A stretch of 34,044 bases of DNA from CAZSVI01 sp964610205 (GCA_964610205.1 CAZSVI010000026.1:1-34044), one strand, 5' to 3'; numbered from the stretch's first letter, positions 8,469-18,160 are shown. Translations and numbers: made by a program. The notes: generated by a model from the letters alone, not told the origin.

Positions 8469-9710
8469 ATGAAGCGTTTAAGAAAACTGATTTCAAAATT
8501 GATTGTTCTGACAATACTGATTACCGGCCTTGCGGTATCAGGCGCGGAGGAAAAGGTTCAGTTTGCTGATGTTCCGACGGATGCATGGTACAATGGAGAC
8601 TTACAGTACATATTGAAGGATTCAAGGCAAATCTTTTCCGGTTATCCTGACGGTACATTCAGGCCCGGAGACACATTAACAGCGGATATGTTCATAAAGC
8701 TTGTAGTTACAGCAATGGAACACAAGGCGGAAAACGGGAGGGAGTATTGGGCGTCAACATATATTGAGAAGGCTATTGAGGAAGGGTATGTAACATTAGA
8801 TGACGTTTTTCACAGGCAACGAAGGCCAGAAGATTCTTATTACGGATATAAAAGGCCAATAACAAGAGGAGACATGGCTCAGATAACAGGAAGAGCAATG
8901 GAGAGTTTTAATAACTATGAATTCAGAGATCCTCTGGCAATAAGCACTCTGATAAAAGACTATAACACCATTCCGCACTCAAAAAAATCCAATATAATAA
9001 AATGCTATGATACAGGTATCTTTACCGGTTTTCCTGACGGAGAGTTTAAGGCCGATAATATCCTGACACGAGCCGAGGCTGTTGCTGTAATACGTAGATT
9101 AATTGATCCTTCAGCAAGGAAACAGGCGATATTGCCGGTTATACCTAACCCCAGTCCGACACCGATTCCGGTGGATGAGCTTAACCGCCCCGCTAAAAAA
9201 GAACTGGGAAATGGTGTGGTGGAAGTTGAAGGAATAAGGTTTGATCCTGAAACGGATGCAGCCCCCAACGGCGCCATGAGGATATTAAAGGCAGAGGAAT
9301 TTGTATATGTCGTCCTTGAACACCTGAAATTCTATGAGCACGACGGAAAGGCCAGAGTAAGGGGGTATATACCTGAACTGCCGGAAGGATTTGATTGGGA
9401 TATAGCAATCTTAAACAGTCTTGACAAACCTGATGACAGGGGTCTTGCGGGTGCGAATTTATATACAAAAGGCGGGTCCTCTCCTGAACAAAAGCTGCCT
9501 GTAGGCGGAAATACCTTTGATAGATCACTATATACAAATAAAGAGAATATAATTGCTCTTGTTCTGGTGTGCGAAATAAAAAGTACAGTTGAAGTATGCG
9601 GTGGCAGATTGTTTATTTCTTTTACTGATAACAGGTACAGCAGATATGATTCATTAGGGGGACATTCGACTGTTGAGACATTTGATCCTAGGGGGTTTTT
9701 TAAATGGTAA
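8469..9710 (+). CDS. S-layer homology (SLH) domain surface protein
   Basis: A 413-residue exported protein. ATG 8469 (MKRLRKL) is preferred over 8451 because GGAGG at 8455-8459 lies 9 bases upstream. A signal peptide covers residues 1-26 (KRLRK then a hydrophobic core, VSGA cut region). Three SLH repeats follow: residues ~32-84 (FADVP...GYPDGTFRPGDTLT), ~92-146 (weaker, ITRGDMAQITGRAM) and ~160-212 (TGFPDGEFKADNILTRAEA). SLH domains bind pyruvylated secondary wall polymer and tether proteins to the cell surface. A short Pro/Thr linker (NPSPTPIP) leads to a ~175-residue domain that I do not recognise. It overlaps the next gene by 7 bases and probably anchors or assists that giant partner. Confidence 0.85.
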   Translation: MKRLRKLISKLIVLTILITGLAVSGAEEKVQFADVPTDAWYNGDLQYILKDSRQIFSGYPDGTFRPGDTLTADMFIKLVVTAMEHKAENGREYWASTYIEKAIEEGYVTLDDVFHRQRRPEDSYYGYKRPITRGDMAQITGRAMESFNNYEFRDPLAISTLIKDYNTIPHSKKSNIIKCYDTGIFTGFPDGEFKADNILTRAEAVAVIRRLIDPSARKQAILPVIPNPSPTPIPVDELNRPAKKELGNGVVEVEGIRFDPETDAAPNGAMRILKAEEFVYVVLEHLKFYEHDGKARVRGYIPELPEGFDWDIAILNSLDKPDDRGLAGANLYTKGGSSPEQKLPVGGNTFDRSLYTNKENIIALVLVCEIKSTVEVCGGRLFISFTDNRYSRYDSLGGHSTVETFDPRGFFKW

Positions 9711-12700
9711 AAAGACTTATACCTATTTGGATTATATTTTTTTTGTTAATCAATTTGCTAAGCATAAAACCGATTCATGCAGAATCATTTAATGAGATTA
9801 TTTTAGATTTACCAAATGAGGATATAGGTGAGTTTATTACAACAAGAGGCGGTTATAAATTAATTGAATTTTGGCATTTTTCCGGTGGATATTGGGAAGC
9901 AACAACAAGAAATGATAATGGTATACATAAAATAAGAATTTATGATCACGAAGCAGACGGCTTTAATTGGGCAGATCCGAATTTTTTATTACAGAAAATA
10001 TATGAAAATGGTTTTGTATTGGAGTATAAAATAGAGCATCCACAGGAGGTAATTGATGCTATAAAGTACGGAAAAACAATAATACCGGTAATAAGTATGG
10101 ATAAAGGTACTGTCAGAACTTATTCAAATGTAATTGTTCCTTATAATTTTTTTAATTATGAACCTTTACCTGAAGGTCTCCCCTCTCATCTGCCGGAAAA
10201 ACCCGAATATTTACTAACCGATACAGAATTAATAATCCGCGCTTTGCCCCGGTTGTCCTGCTTAAACGAGTTATTGCAGGACAGACTGGATTTTCATTAT
10301 CCGTATAAAATCCCGCTTATCCAGACCGGATTTGGCAGTCTGGGCTATTCCCTGTATTACCACAGCGGTTCACAAGCCGGTACAAGAGCCGGCGACGGAT
10401 ATTCCCCGGATCCGTATTATGGTGACAGATACCTGATAGAATATGAGGATATAATAAATATCCAAGGTAGATTTGCCCCCGGTTTTCTGATTACCACCAA
10501 TTCAAACCCCGAGAAGATTGAAAACAGTGAAGAGCTTCAGATAGGTTACGGCACATTTGCCAATGCCGGAGCGGTTTCCATCCGCTTCTGGTATCCAATC
10601 CGCATTGACTATTATGCTAAGGGAGACGCAGTTGTTACACCAACCGTATCACCATCACCGGTTCCGACCCCGGCTGGAGAACCGACACCAACACCGGCGT
10701 CAGGTACGACGGATACAGCAGAAAATGAAGAAACACATAACCATAACTCAATGGATTCCGGCGGGTTATGTGTCATCAAAGCGGATGATAGGGGAAATGA
10801 GCAGTTTGATGTAAGCCAAGGTATTCCTGTCCGGGAGAGTCTGTATATAAACCTAAAGACAAAGGAATATCTATATGACAGCGCATTTAAAAACCATACA
10901 TGCGCAGAAAGCGAAACCGTTCGTGTCAGGAAAACCTACACGCTTTCCTGGAGGGAGGATATGGGCCGCTATAAAACAGAATACTGCGGTTCGGGAATAC
11001 TCTATCACGGCCACGGAACCTATTGTACAGATACGGATGGGGACGGAATAAACGACAGTTGCCCCGGTCATCCTTACACAGGATGCGTTGACACCGATAA
11101 TGACGGATTATATGATTATTGTCCCGGTCATAAAGTATGGGAACCAAATTGGGTTGACAGAACCGAAACCCGGGTGGTCTATTCCGAGCCATACACAATA
11201 AACAGAGAATATTCCTATTGGACGCTTGACCATTTGGAAGTATTTATGCCCGATACGGCGACCATCAACAATGAAGTGCTGCCCGATGGAAGTGCAGTTA
11301 TAATGCCTGAAGGGATATCAAAACCGGTAATACAATTATCCGCTGAACCCGATATATCAATACATGTCCTTAATAATCCCTTTTATGACGCGAAAACAAA
11401 CGGAAATCTTAAATATGATTCATCTATCAACGCTTATGTTGTTGATCTTGGTAAAGGCTCCATCGATGGGGGGAATTCAAAGCCATCCTTGCCCGCAATA
11501 ACAGGGTATCAAAGTATAGCTGAAGCTTCAGTATCTATGTACCATGTAAAAAACGACACGCTTGTCTTCAATGGTAAAAACATATTGAATGGATCAGTAT
11601 CCGTTTCAGGGACGGCGGAAGATCCCGGACAGATTCCTGAAGCCTTCCTGTGCGGCAAAGATGCTTATTATATTAAAAACCTTACCATTCCGGATCAGGT
11701 ATCGAACGGAAGGCATAACAGCAGCGGTATGGTAAATTATGTCCGTCTCCCGGAAAGCTTTGGTGAAACACATGATACAACAATTATACATCTTTTAGAA
11801 TCCATAAACCCCGTAACAGTGCATACCCCGGTAGTATGTATTTCGGGAGTTTTAAACGATTTACAGAACAATCAGGAATTAAATCCGGATACAACCCGTG
11901 CGTCGGTGATTCTGGGAAGACCTTCCGGTTTTCAGTTGTTAACGGAGGGAAAACATCTTGATATTCCGGGGTATAACAACGCTGCTTCTAAAACCATGGA
12001 CTGCAGGAAATATATAAAAGAAAGACAGGTGAAGTTTCCATTTGATGTGTATATGACCATAACGGAGCCTGCAAGCTTCGTACCAAAGAACGTATGGTAT
12101 TCCATTCCCCTTGATAAATCTTATGATCAGATGGATATAGTTGTTCCCGAATGGGTTCCGGAAGGGGATTATGAGGTGGAATTCAGGGAGCTTGCCGTAA
12201 ATGCGCCTTCCGGAACCTTAAAAACCGAGAGGCTTGCGAATATGGATAATCAAAACTATGCGGCAATATCCACGGTTCCCGTAAGAGTTATCGGGAGGAT
12301 ATACGGGTTTAAAATAACCGATGTGGCGGACACATTATGGTGGGATGTATTCAGGGCCGGAGAAGATTCTTCGGAGCATACCGGTAACTATTACTATGTC
12401 GGTACCAAGGATGAGGACGGGACAGAACGCGGAATCCCACCGTTATTTACCCTTCCTCTTATGGAAGGAAGCCATGTCTTCTACAAAAACCGGGGGGTAT
12501 TGAAAACCGGGTACACCTTCCGTTTCGAGCTACAAACCATTGGCGATTATTCAGACGATGACGATCATATAAACATTATACCCGAATTCTATTATGTAAA
12601 AAAAGACGGTACGGAAAGACAAAAAGCAGACCTGTGGTATCACGACGACTTTGGCGGGAATATGAACTATTTTGTTAAGATCGATCCGGAGGATGCAAGG

Positions 12701-13291
12701 AACCGAAGCAACAAGCAAACAATGAAACTCGGGGATATTTACCGGAATGTTCCACCGGAAGAAATTACTGATACGGCGGGAATACTTGGAATCAGCAGTA
12801 ATTTGTTAATGAACCGGAACGCAGATATCGGATGGTTTGACAGAATTAAGCTTTCCTTGAACCAGAGAACCTTCATTGGTCCAAAAGATATGCTTTCTCA
12901 AGGAGTGGATGTGAATACGGCGTTAACCTCGATGCAGAAATGGTATGGCGAATATCATCTTCCCAACGACCTTTTCGCCGTATTACCGGGTTTTGACGTT
13001 CCTGAATACGGAAGAACGCATAACGGTCTCACCGGAAAGGAAAGCTTCTGGCTGAAGGACGGATATATTATCGTCAATTTCAGAATCGAAACCGTAAAAG
13101 ACGGTTATTTCAACAATCCCGTCCTTAGCTATTGGGCTGCGCCCTGCTGCAATATGTTTGAAAGGGAAGGGTTTTCATATAATAAAACCGACAGTAACGG
13201 AGCCTCCTTTGAGCTTCAGGACGGAGACATCGTTTTCTACGACACAAACAAACGCTCCAGTGACGATTACCGCACAGGCGGCACCCACTGA
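9704..13291 (+). CDS. Large exported surface protein with TSP3-like calcium repeats
   Basis: A 1195-residue protein with a signal peptide (residues 1-26, VKR then a hydrophobic core, cut after IHA). Residues ~27-310 form a beta-rich domain; a Pro/Thr linker (about 310-335) leads to a Cys-containing part (about 345-500). There two 16-residue units, C-x-DTD-x-DG-x2-D-x-CPGH, lie at residues 441-456 and 461-476; they resemble thrombospondin type 3 or EF-hand calcium loops, each closed by cysteines. The remaining ~700 residues look like several beta-sandwich modules without known motifs. No transmembrane or sortase signal at the C-terminus. Overlap with the SLH gene and closeness to the Tad-like operon suggest a cell-surface adhesin, cargo or cap. 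The first ~480 bases are clearly more A/T-rich than the rest. The stop lies in a repeat. Confidence 0.75.
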   Translation: MVKRLIPIWIIFFLLINLLSIKPIHAESFNEIILDLPNEDIGEFITTRGGYKLIEFWHFSGGYWEATTRNDNGIHKIRIYDHEADGFNWADPNFLLQKIYENGFVLEYKIEHPQEVIDAIKYGKTIIPVISMDKGTVRTYSNVIVPYNFFNYEPLPEGLPSHLPEKPEYLLTDTELIIRALPRLSCLNELLQDRLDFHYPYKIPLIQTGFGSLGYSLYYHSGSQAGTRAGDGYSPDPYYGDRYLIEYEDIINIQGRFAPGFLITTNSNPEKIENSEELQIGYGTFANAGAVSIRFWYPIRIDYYAKGDAVVTPTVSPSPVPTPAGEPTPTPASGTTDTAENEETHNHNSMDSGGLCVIKADDRGNEQFDVSQGIPVRESLYINLKTKEYLYDSAFKNHTCAESETVRVRKTYTLSWREDMGRYKTEYCGSGILYHGHGTYCTDTDGDGINDSCPGHPYTGCVDTDNDGLYDYCPGHKVWEPNWVDRTETRVVYSEPYTINREYSYWTLDHLEVFMPDTATINNEVLPDGSAVIMPEGISKPVIQLSAEPDISIHVLNNPFYDAKTNGNLKYDSSINAYVVDLGKGSIDGGNSKPSLPAITGYQSIAEASVSMYHVKNDTLVFNGKNILNGSVSVSGTAEDPGQIPEAFLCGKDAYYIKNLTIPDQVSNGRHNSSGMVNYVRLPESFGETHDTTIIHLLESINPVTVHTPVVCISGVLNDLQNNQELNPDTTRASVILGRPSGFQLLTEGKHLDIPGYNNAASKTMDCRKYIKERQVKFPFDVYMTITEPASFVPKNVWYSIPLDKSYDQMDIVVPEWVPEGDYEVEFRELAVNAPSGTLKTERLANMDNQNYAAISTVPVRVIGRIYGFKITDVADTLWWDVFRAGEDSSEHTGNYYYVGTKDEDGTERGIPPLFTLPLMEGSHVFYKNRGVLKTGYTFRFELQTIGDYSDDDDHINIIPEFYYVKKDGTERQKADLWYHDDFGGNMNYFVKIDPEDARNRSNKQTMKLGDIYRNVPPEEITDTAGILGISSNLLMNRNADIGWFDRIKLSLNQRTFIGPKDMLSQGVDVNTALTSMQKWYGEYHLPNDLFAVLPGFDVPEYGRTHNGLTGKESFWLKDGYIIVNFRIETVKDGYFNNPVLSYWAAPCCNMFEREGFSYNKTDSNGASFELQDGDIVFYDTNKRSSDDYRTGGTH
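11024..11131 (+). repeat. Tandem 48-base coding repeat (calcium-loop units)
   Basis: Two 16-codon units, 11024-11071 and 11084-11131, separated by 4 codons. Both read C-x-D-T-D-x-D-G-x-x-D-x-C-P-G-H. They are diverged at DNA level but conserved in protein, which points to selection on the Asp ligands and cysteines. Confidence 0.75.
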
Positions 13292-13332
13292 GGAAGCAGG
13301 GGGACGGATTCTTCGCTTCGCTCAGAATGACA
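13289..13332. repeat. Interspersed repeat copy B
   Basis: Starts on the stop codon of the giant surface protein (TGAGGAAGCAGGGGGACGG), then TTCTTCGCTTCGCTCAG and AATGACA. The bases just before the stop (GCACCCAC) nearly equal those before copy A (GCACCCCC). The right half equals, in reverse, the left arm of the palindrome at 21380. Confidence 0.75.
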
Positions 13333-13394
13333 TAAAAACTTAGTTCAACCTATATATACTGTTAAAATTAATCGGAGGAAATTAAGTATAAAGC

Positions 13395-13423
13395 TTGCAA
13401 TGCTTATGATTCTGAATAATAAT
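13395..13423 (+). promoter_or_regulatory. Candidate sigma-A promoter for helicase-nuclease gene
   Basis: TTGCAA at 13395-13400, a 17-base spacer and AATAAT at 13418-13423. The match is 4/6 and 5/6 to consensus. It lies between repeat copies B and C, about 65 bases before the start codon. No other evidence. Confidence 0.4.
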
Positions 13424-13436
13424 AAATATAGAGAAC

Positions 13437-13474
13437 AGGAAGAGGGAAGCGAAAGAACCGTCCCCCTGCTCTTT
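13437..13474. repeat. Interspersed repeat copy C (inverted relative to B)
   Basis: GGGAAGCGAAAGAACCGTCC followed by CCCTGCTC is the reverse complement of the GAGCAGGGGGACGGTTCTTTCGC form of the repeat. With copy B it makes an imperfect inverted pair about 105 bases apart. It ends just before the ribosome site of the helicase gene. Confidence 0.75.
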
Positions 13475-13488
13475 GGGAGGTAAAAGCT

Positions 13489-16400
13489 ATGGGGCTTCAG
13501 GAAAAGATCGATCTGGCCAGGCGTGAATTGCTGGACTTGACGCTGAGAAACCCGCTTTTAAATTACAGAACTCTGAAAAAAAAGGGACTCGAAATTACAG
13601 ATGAGAAAACTTATGAATTATACAAGCTTCTTGTTGAAGATGGGAAGACGATGGCCTTTCTCAGTGAGGAAAGCCTGATAGAAAATCCGGAGGATGAAAC
13701 GCCGGAGCATCTGGAGCTAATAAACAAAACATACAGCGATCTTAAGCTTCAGACCCGTTACAGCGAAAAAGATTTGCAGGACAGGCTTCTGAATACACAT
13801 TTAACAGCAAAGACATTCATTGAAGAACGCGGTGTTAATACGCTGTTTCTTGCACTGGGAATGCTTATATGGGAAGAGGATGGGGCAGGGGAGAAACAAT
13901 ACCGGGCCCCATTGATTCTGGTTCCTGTTACCCTGTCACGGTCAAACGCAAGGGAACGTTTCCTGTTAACATATTCAGAGGAAGATATTCAACTTAATGT
14001 GTCCCTGGCAGCGAAGCTTCTGTCCGACTTCCACATAAAACTGGATTTTGAGGTTGAAGAGCCGGATATTTCAGCGTATTTCCGGCATGTCCGGGAAGCT
14101 GTCGCAAGCCGGCCGCATTGGAGAGTCGGCGAGGATGAGATTGTTCTGGGTTTTTTTTCATTCGGCAAATATCTGATGTATCTTGATCTGGATTCAACCC
14201 GATGGCCAACCCAGTCCCAATACTTCAACAACGAAATTCTGAAATCCCTTCTTGAGGATGGATTTAAGGAAGATAACAGCCCTATCGGCGAAAACTCCTA
14301 TATCGATCCCTATCTTTTGCCGAAGGATACATATCATATAATGGATGCGGACAGTTCCCAGACTGTCGCGATACTGGATATAAACAACGGCCGTAATATG
14401 GTCATTCAAGGACCTCCCGGCACAGGCAAGTCCCAGACGATTACAAATGTCATCGCTGAATCCGTTGCCCGGGGGAAAAAGGTTTTGTTTGTATCCGAGA
14501 AGCTGGCCGCGCTGGAAGTTGTAAAACGTCGTCTTGCAAATGCCGGGCTTGGAGATGTCTGTCTGGAGCTTCACAGCCAGAAGGCAAATAAAAAGAATCT
14601 TTTGTCCGAGCTTCAAAAGACCATGGAACTTGGAAATCCAAAAATAAATGATATGGAAAACCGGTTCAATGAATATGTTAAGCTTCGTGACGAACTGACC
14701 TTGTACTGTGAATCAATGAATGAACCGGTGCCGCCATCAGGCCTCACACCCATCCGCATTTACGGCAAGCTCATAAACCTGAGGAACAAGATACAAATGA
14801 CGGGGCTGCAGCTTCCTCGGCTGCAAATACGTGAAATAGAAAATCTGAATGATATTGAGTATGAAAACAGAGCTTTAAAGATAAAAGAACTTCAGAACCA
14901 CCTGCAAAAAATGGGTCCTCCCAAAAGCCATCCATATTATGGTTGTACTCTTAAGATTATACTCCCGGCAAAAAAGGAGATCATCCTTGAAAGGGTAAAT
15001 CAATTGCAGTCAAGCTTTGAAAACCTTCTTTTTGTCCTGGATGAGATGAACGCATGCCTTAATTTCCAGGCATCACAAATCTCAGATGCGGAAAAAGCAG
15101 TAAACACTCTGGAAACATGTGTGAATAAACCGGATACCGAAGGATTCAATATTCCGGATCAGCGTTGGGTTACTGAAGCCCGGTTAATTACAGGTATGAT
15201 TCAGGATGGAATAAGAATAAAAGAGATTTTCTCCGCAAACCGGAGTATAATAATGGATGAACTGTATGGTGAGAATGTACTTCAGATACGCCAGGTTCTT
15301 GCGGCAAACCAGGGAAAGCTATTTAAATTTTTATCTTCGGAATATAAAAAAGCTTCAAAATTTATTGAAGGTTTTCTCAAGACTCCGCAAAAGACGGCGG
15401 ACAGCAAAAAATTGGCCATTCTGGATGATGTGCTTGAATTCAACCGTATCAGGCAGTACATCGAAGCCATGTCCCTTATGTGTCAGGAACTTTTTACAGC
15501 CCATTTTAAAGGCTACTGGAATACGGACTGGGTATTTGCAAAAAAGGCAGCCGACTTTATCCTCCGCATGCATCAGGGAGTTTGCGGAAATGAATTTATT
15601 AATGAAATAAGTTCGGTAATATCGGATGATCCCCGCCTGAAAGAGGCAATCAGGCTGCTTCCGGCACTGAAAGACACCCTGAATCAATTTCTTAAGTGTT
15701 CCGAGGAGTTTAATAAAGAGACCGGAATGAAAATAGATTCAGGCATAAACACACAGTCCGATGATTTTTCAGTTATTCTTGGGAAAGTTGAAAAATGGCA
15801 GTACGGAATAGAGTCGGTTTTTGATATAGCCGCATTCAACCAATACGCTGATGAACTCTCAGCAATGGGCTTAAATGAAATTGTAGAACTGTCGGAAGTC
15901 TGGAAATCGGCAGGGGAGTTCCTATCTGACATGTTTGAAAACGAACGTTGTCAAGCCCTTTTAACCAGAGCTTTTCAGGAACGCCCCGACCTGACGCGTT
16001 TTGACAGCGCACAGCATCAACAGAAAATTGCAAGGTTTATTGAACTGGATAAATCATTAATGAATCATAATATAATCCGGCTGCTATATGAGCACTGGAA
16101 GAACAAGCCGAAGCCGGGGCAGGGTCAGCAGGGACAAATGGGGGTTCTGCTCCGTGAATTCCAGAAAAAAACAAGGCATATGCCCATACGGAAATTGATG
16201 ACAAAAGCCGGATTTGTCATTCAGGTATTAAAACCGGTAATGATGATGAGTCCGTTATCCATTGCCAACTTTATAGAACCCGGTCAACTCAGCTTTGATA
16301 TTGCTATTTTTGATGAAGCAAGCCAGGTGAGGCCGGTAGAAGCATTTGGGGCACTGATGCGTTCCGGGCAGGCAGTTGTCGTGGGGGACAGCCAGCAGAT

Positions 16401-18138
16401 GCCACCCACGAATTTCTTTGATAAAACCATCGGTGCTGTTGAGGAAACAGAAGACGATGAATATGTGGGTGATGTTGAAAGCATTCTCGGGCTGTTTCTG
16501 GCTCAAAACTCTCCGCAGCGCATGCTTCGCTGGCATTACCGCAGCCGTCATGAATCACTGATTACCGTTTCCAATAAGGAATTTTATAAAAACAGGCTGG
16601 TGGTGTTCCCATCTTGCGTGACAAATTGTGAAGATATGGGGCTTTTGTTCCATCACTTGAAGGATACGGTTTATGACCGGGGAAATACACAAACAAACCG
16701 CAAAGAAGCACAATATGTCGCCGGTAGGGTTATGCGCCACGCGAAGGAGAACCCGGAACTGACACTTGGTGTTGCCGCGTTCAGCATTCAACAGATGCAG
16801 GCAATAATTGACGAGCTTGAAATATTAAGAAGGCTTGATTCATCGGTGGAAGGCTTCTTTCAGGCACACAGCGAGGAACCCTTCTTTGTAAAGAACCTTG
16901 AAAATGTGCAGGGAGACGAACGGGATATTATTTTTATCAGCATCGGCTACGGCAGGGATAAAGACGGCGCCCTAACCATGAGTTTCGGCCCCTTGAACAG
17001 GGATGGCGGAGAAAGAAGGCTTAATGTCCTGATCACACGGGCCCGTCAGAAATGTGAGGTATTTTCAAGCATTACCGGCGATGATATTGATTTAAGCCGT
17101 ACATCATCCCGTGGTGTCACATGCTTGAAAACATACCTTACCTTCGCGGAAAAAGGGTTTATTGCGTCCTCAAGGGAAACGGACCGGGAAGCGGACTCGG
17201 AGTTTGAACAACAGATATATGAAACGCTTACGCAAAAAGGCTATACCGTTCACAAACAGGTTGGTTGTTCGGATTTTTACATTGATCTTGCTATCATTCA
17301 TCCGGATGATCCGGGAAGATACCTGTTGGGAATTGAATGTGACGGAGCGGCATATCACAGCGCACGGTCGGCAAAAGACAGAGATCGCCTGCGGCAGGCC
17401 GCACTGGAAAGAAAAGGATGGAATATTTATAGAATCTGGAGTACCGACTGGTTCAGAAGCCCGAACACTGAGTTGTCGAAGCTGGAGCAATATATGGACA
17501 AGCTGCTTAATGGAGATGCTTCTGTTAATGAAACTGATAAGCAAAAACCTGTGTCAATAACAATTGAACGGGAGGATATATTTACGGAAAACAATGAAGA
17601 CAATAATATATCAGTAGAGCCATATATTATGTATCGGGGCAGGGAAATAAACGATGAACTTATTTACCAGCCGGCTTTCTTAAGCCGCCTGCTCTTTGAC
17701 ATCATCAAAGTGGAAAATCCTGTTCATAAAGATGAATTGATCCGCAGAGTTCTTGGGCTGACAGGCCTTGGCCGGGCAGGCAGCAGAATACAGAATGCTT
17801 TCGAGGCAGCTATAAGCAGCAACCTTAGAAGGGGTATACTGGAAGAGAGGGGTAGTTTCCTGTATGGGAAGGGGCTGGACATAAAACTCCGCTACAGAAA
17901 CGATTTACCATCCGCCAGCAAAAAGATGGAGTATGTGACACCGGAAGAAATTGCCCTTGCAGTAAAAGCAGTAATAAAAAACAATTTCGGTATGCAGCAT
18001 CATGAAATACCGTTAGCCGCAGCCCGTATACTCGGTTTTGCAAGAACAACGGAGGATATGGTTAAAATAGTGTCAATAGTACTTTTAGATCTGGAGAAAA
18101 AAGAAGAAATCAAAAAGCAGGGAGACACCTATATATAG
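13489..18138 (+). CDS. DUF4011-type superfamily 1 helicase with Vsr-like nuclease and DUF3320 domains
   Basis: A 1549-residue protein with GGGAGG 8 bases before its ATG. The start (LARRELLDLTLRNPLLNYR) is typical of DUF4011. Walker A QGPPGTGKS lies near residue 309; Walker B IFDEASQ near 940; GDSQQMPP near 966; an ENVQGDERD segment near 1135; and LNVLITRAR near 1177: a complete SF1 (Upf1/Dna2-like) helicase with a long helical insert between the two RecA parts. Residues ~1236-1324 form a Vsr/PD-(D/E)xK-like nuclease (YIDLAI, LGIECDGAAYHS, RDRDRLR, WNIYRIWSTDW). The tail resembles DUF3320. Proteins of this architecture are, from memory, linked to phage defence (a DUF4011-helicase-Vsr type) or DNA repair. 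All key residues look intact. It is flanked by repeats and followed by an SRAP gene after 22 bases. Confidence 0.9.
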   Translation: MGLQEKIDLARRELLDLTLRNPLLNYRTLKKKGLEITDEKTYELYKLLVEDGKTMAFLSEESLIENPEDETPEHLELINKTYSDLKLQTRYSEKDLQDRLLNTHLTAKTFIEERGVNTLFLALGMLIWEEDGAGEKQYRAPLILVPVTLSRSNARERFLLTYSEEDIQLNVSLAAKLLSDFHIKLDFEVEEPDISAYFRHVREAVASRPHWRVGEDEIVLGFFSFGKYLMYLDLDSTRWPTQSQYFNNEILKSLLEDGFKEDNSPIGENSYIDPYLLPKDTYHIMDADSSQTVAILDINNGRNMVIQGPPGTGKSQTITNVIAESVARGKKVLFVSEKLAALEVVKRRLANAGLGDVCLELHSQKANKKNLLSELQKTMELGNPKINDMENRFNEYVKLRDELTLYCESMNEPVPPSGLTPIRIYGKLINLRNKIQMTGLQLPRLQIREIENLNDIEYENRALKIKELQNHLQKMGPPKSHPYYGCTLKIILPAKKEIILERVNQLQSSFENLLFVLDEMNACLNFQASQISDAEKAVNTLETCVNKPDTEGFNIPDQRWVTEARLITGMIQDGIRIKEIFSANRSIIMDELYGENVLQIRQVLAANQGKLFKFLSSEYKKASKFIEGFLKTPQKTADSKKLAILDDVLEFNRIRQYIEAMSLMCQELFTAHFKGYWNTDWVFAKKAADFILRMHQGVCGNEFINEISSVISDDPRLKEAIRLLPALKDTLNQFLKCSEEFNKETGMKIDSGINTQSDDFSVILGKVEKWQYGIESVFDIAAFNQYADELSAMGLNEIVELSEVWKSAGEFLSDMFENERCQALLTRAFQERPDLTRFDSAQHQQKIARFIELDKSLMNHNIIRLLYEHWKNKPKPGQGQQGQMGVLLREFQKKTRHMPIRKLMTKAGFVIQVLKPVMMMSPLSIANFIEPGQLSFDIAIFDEASQVRPVEAFGALMRSGQAVVVGDSQQMPPTNFFDKTIGAVEETEDDEYVGDVESILGLFLAQNSPQRMLRWHYRSRHESLITVSNKEFYKNRLVVFPSCVTNCEDMGLLFHHLKDTVYDRGNTQTNRKEAQYVAGRVMRHAKENPELTLGVAAFSIQQMQAIIDELEILRRLDSSVEGFFQAHSEEPFFVKNLENVQGDERDIIFISIGYGRDKDGALTMSFGPLNRDGGERRLNVLITRARQKCEVFSSITGDDIDLSRTSSRGVTCLKTYLTFAEKGFIASSRETDREADSEFEQQIYETLTQKGYTVHKQVGCSDFYIDLAIIHPDDPGRYLLGIECDGAAYHSARSAKDRDRLRQAALERKGWNIYRIWSTDWFRSPNTELSKLEQYMDKLLNGDASVNETDKQKPVSITIEREDIFTENNEDNNISVEPYIMYRGREINDELIYQPAFLSRLLFDIIKVENPVHKDELIRRVLGLTGLGRAGSRIQNAFEAAISSNLRRGILEERGSFLYGKGLDIKLRYRNDLPSASKKMEYVTPEEIALAVKAVIKNNFGMQHHEIPLAAARILGFARTTEDMVKIVSIVLLDLEKKEEIKKQGDTYI

Positions 18139-18158
18139 GGAAGCAGGGGGAGGGAGAG
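18136..18158. repeat. Partial interspersed repeat copy D
   Basis: TAGGGAAGCAGGGGGAGGGA begins at the stop codon of the helicase gene and provides the ribosome site of the SRAP gene. It shares GGAAGCAGGGGGA with copy B; the rest of the repeat is absent, so this could also be chance similarity. Confidence 0.45.
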
Positions 18159-18160
18159 TT

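Noticed and set aside
10557..10814. Open frame within the giant surface gene
   Set aside because: It is a shadow in another frame across the Pro/Thr linker; composition follows the main frame.
13400..13483. Possible 27-codon leader peptide before the helicase gene
   Set aside because: It runs through repeat copy C, and the GGAGGA upstream is about 20 bases from its ATG. Better explained as spacer plus repeat.
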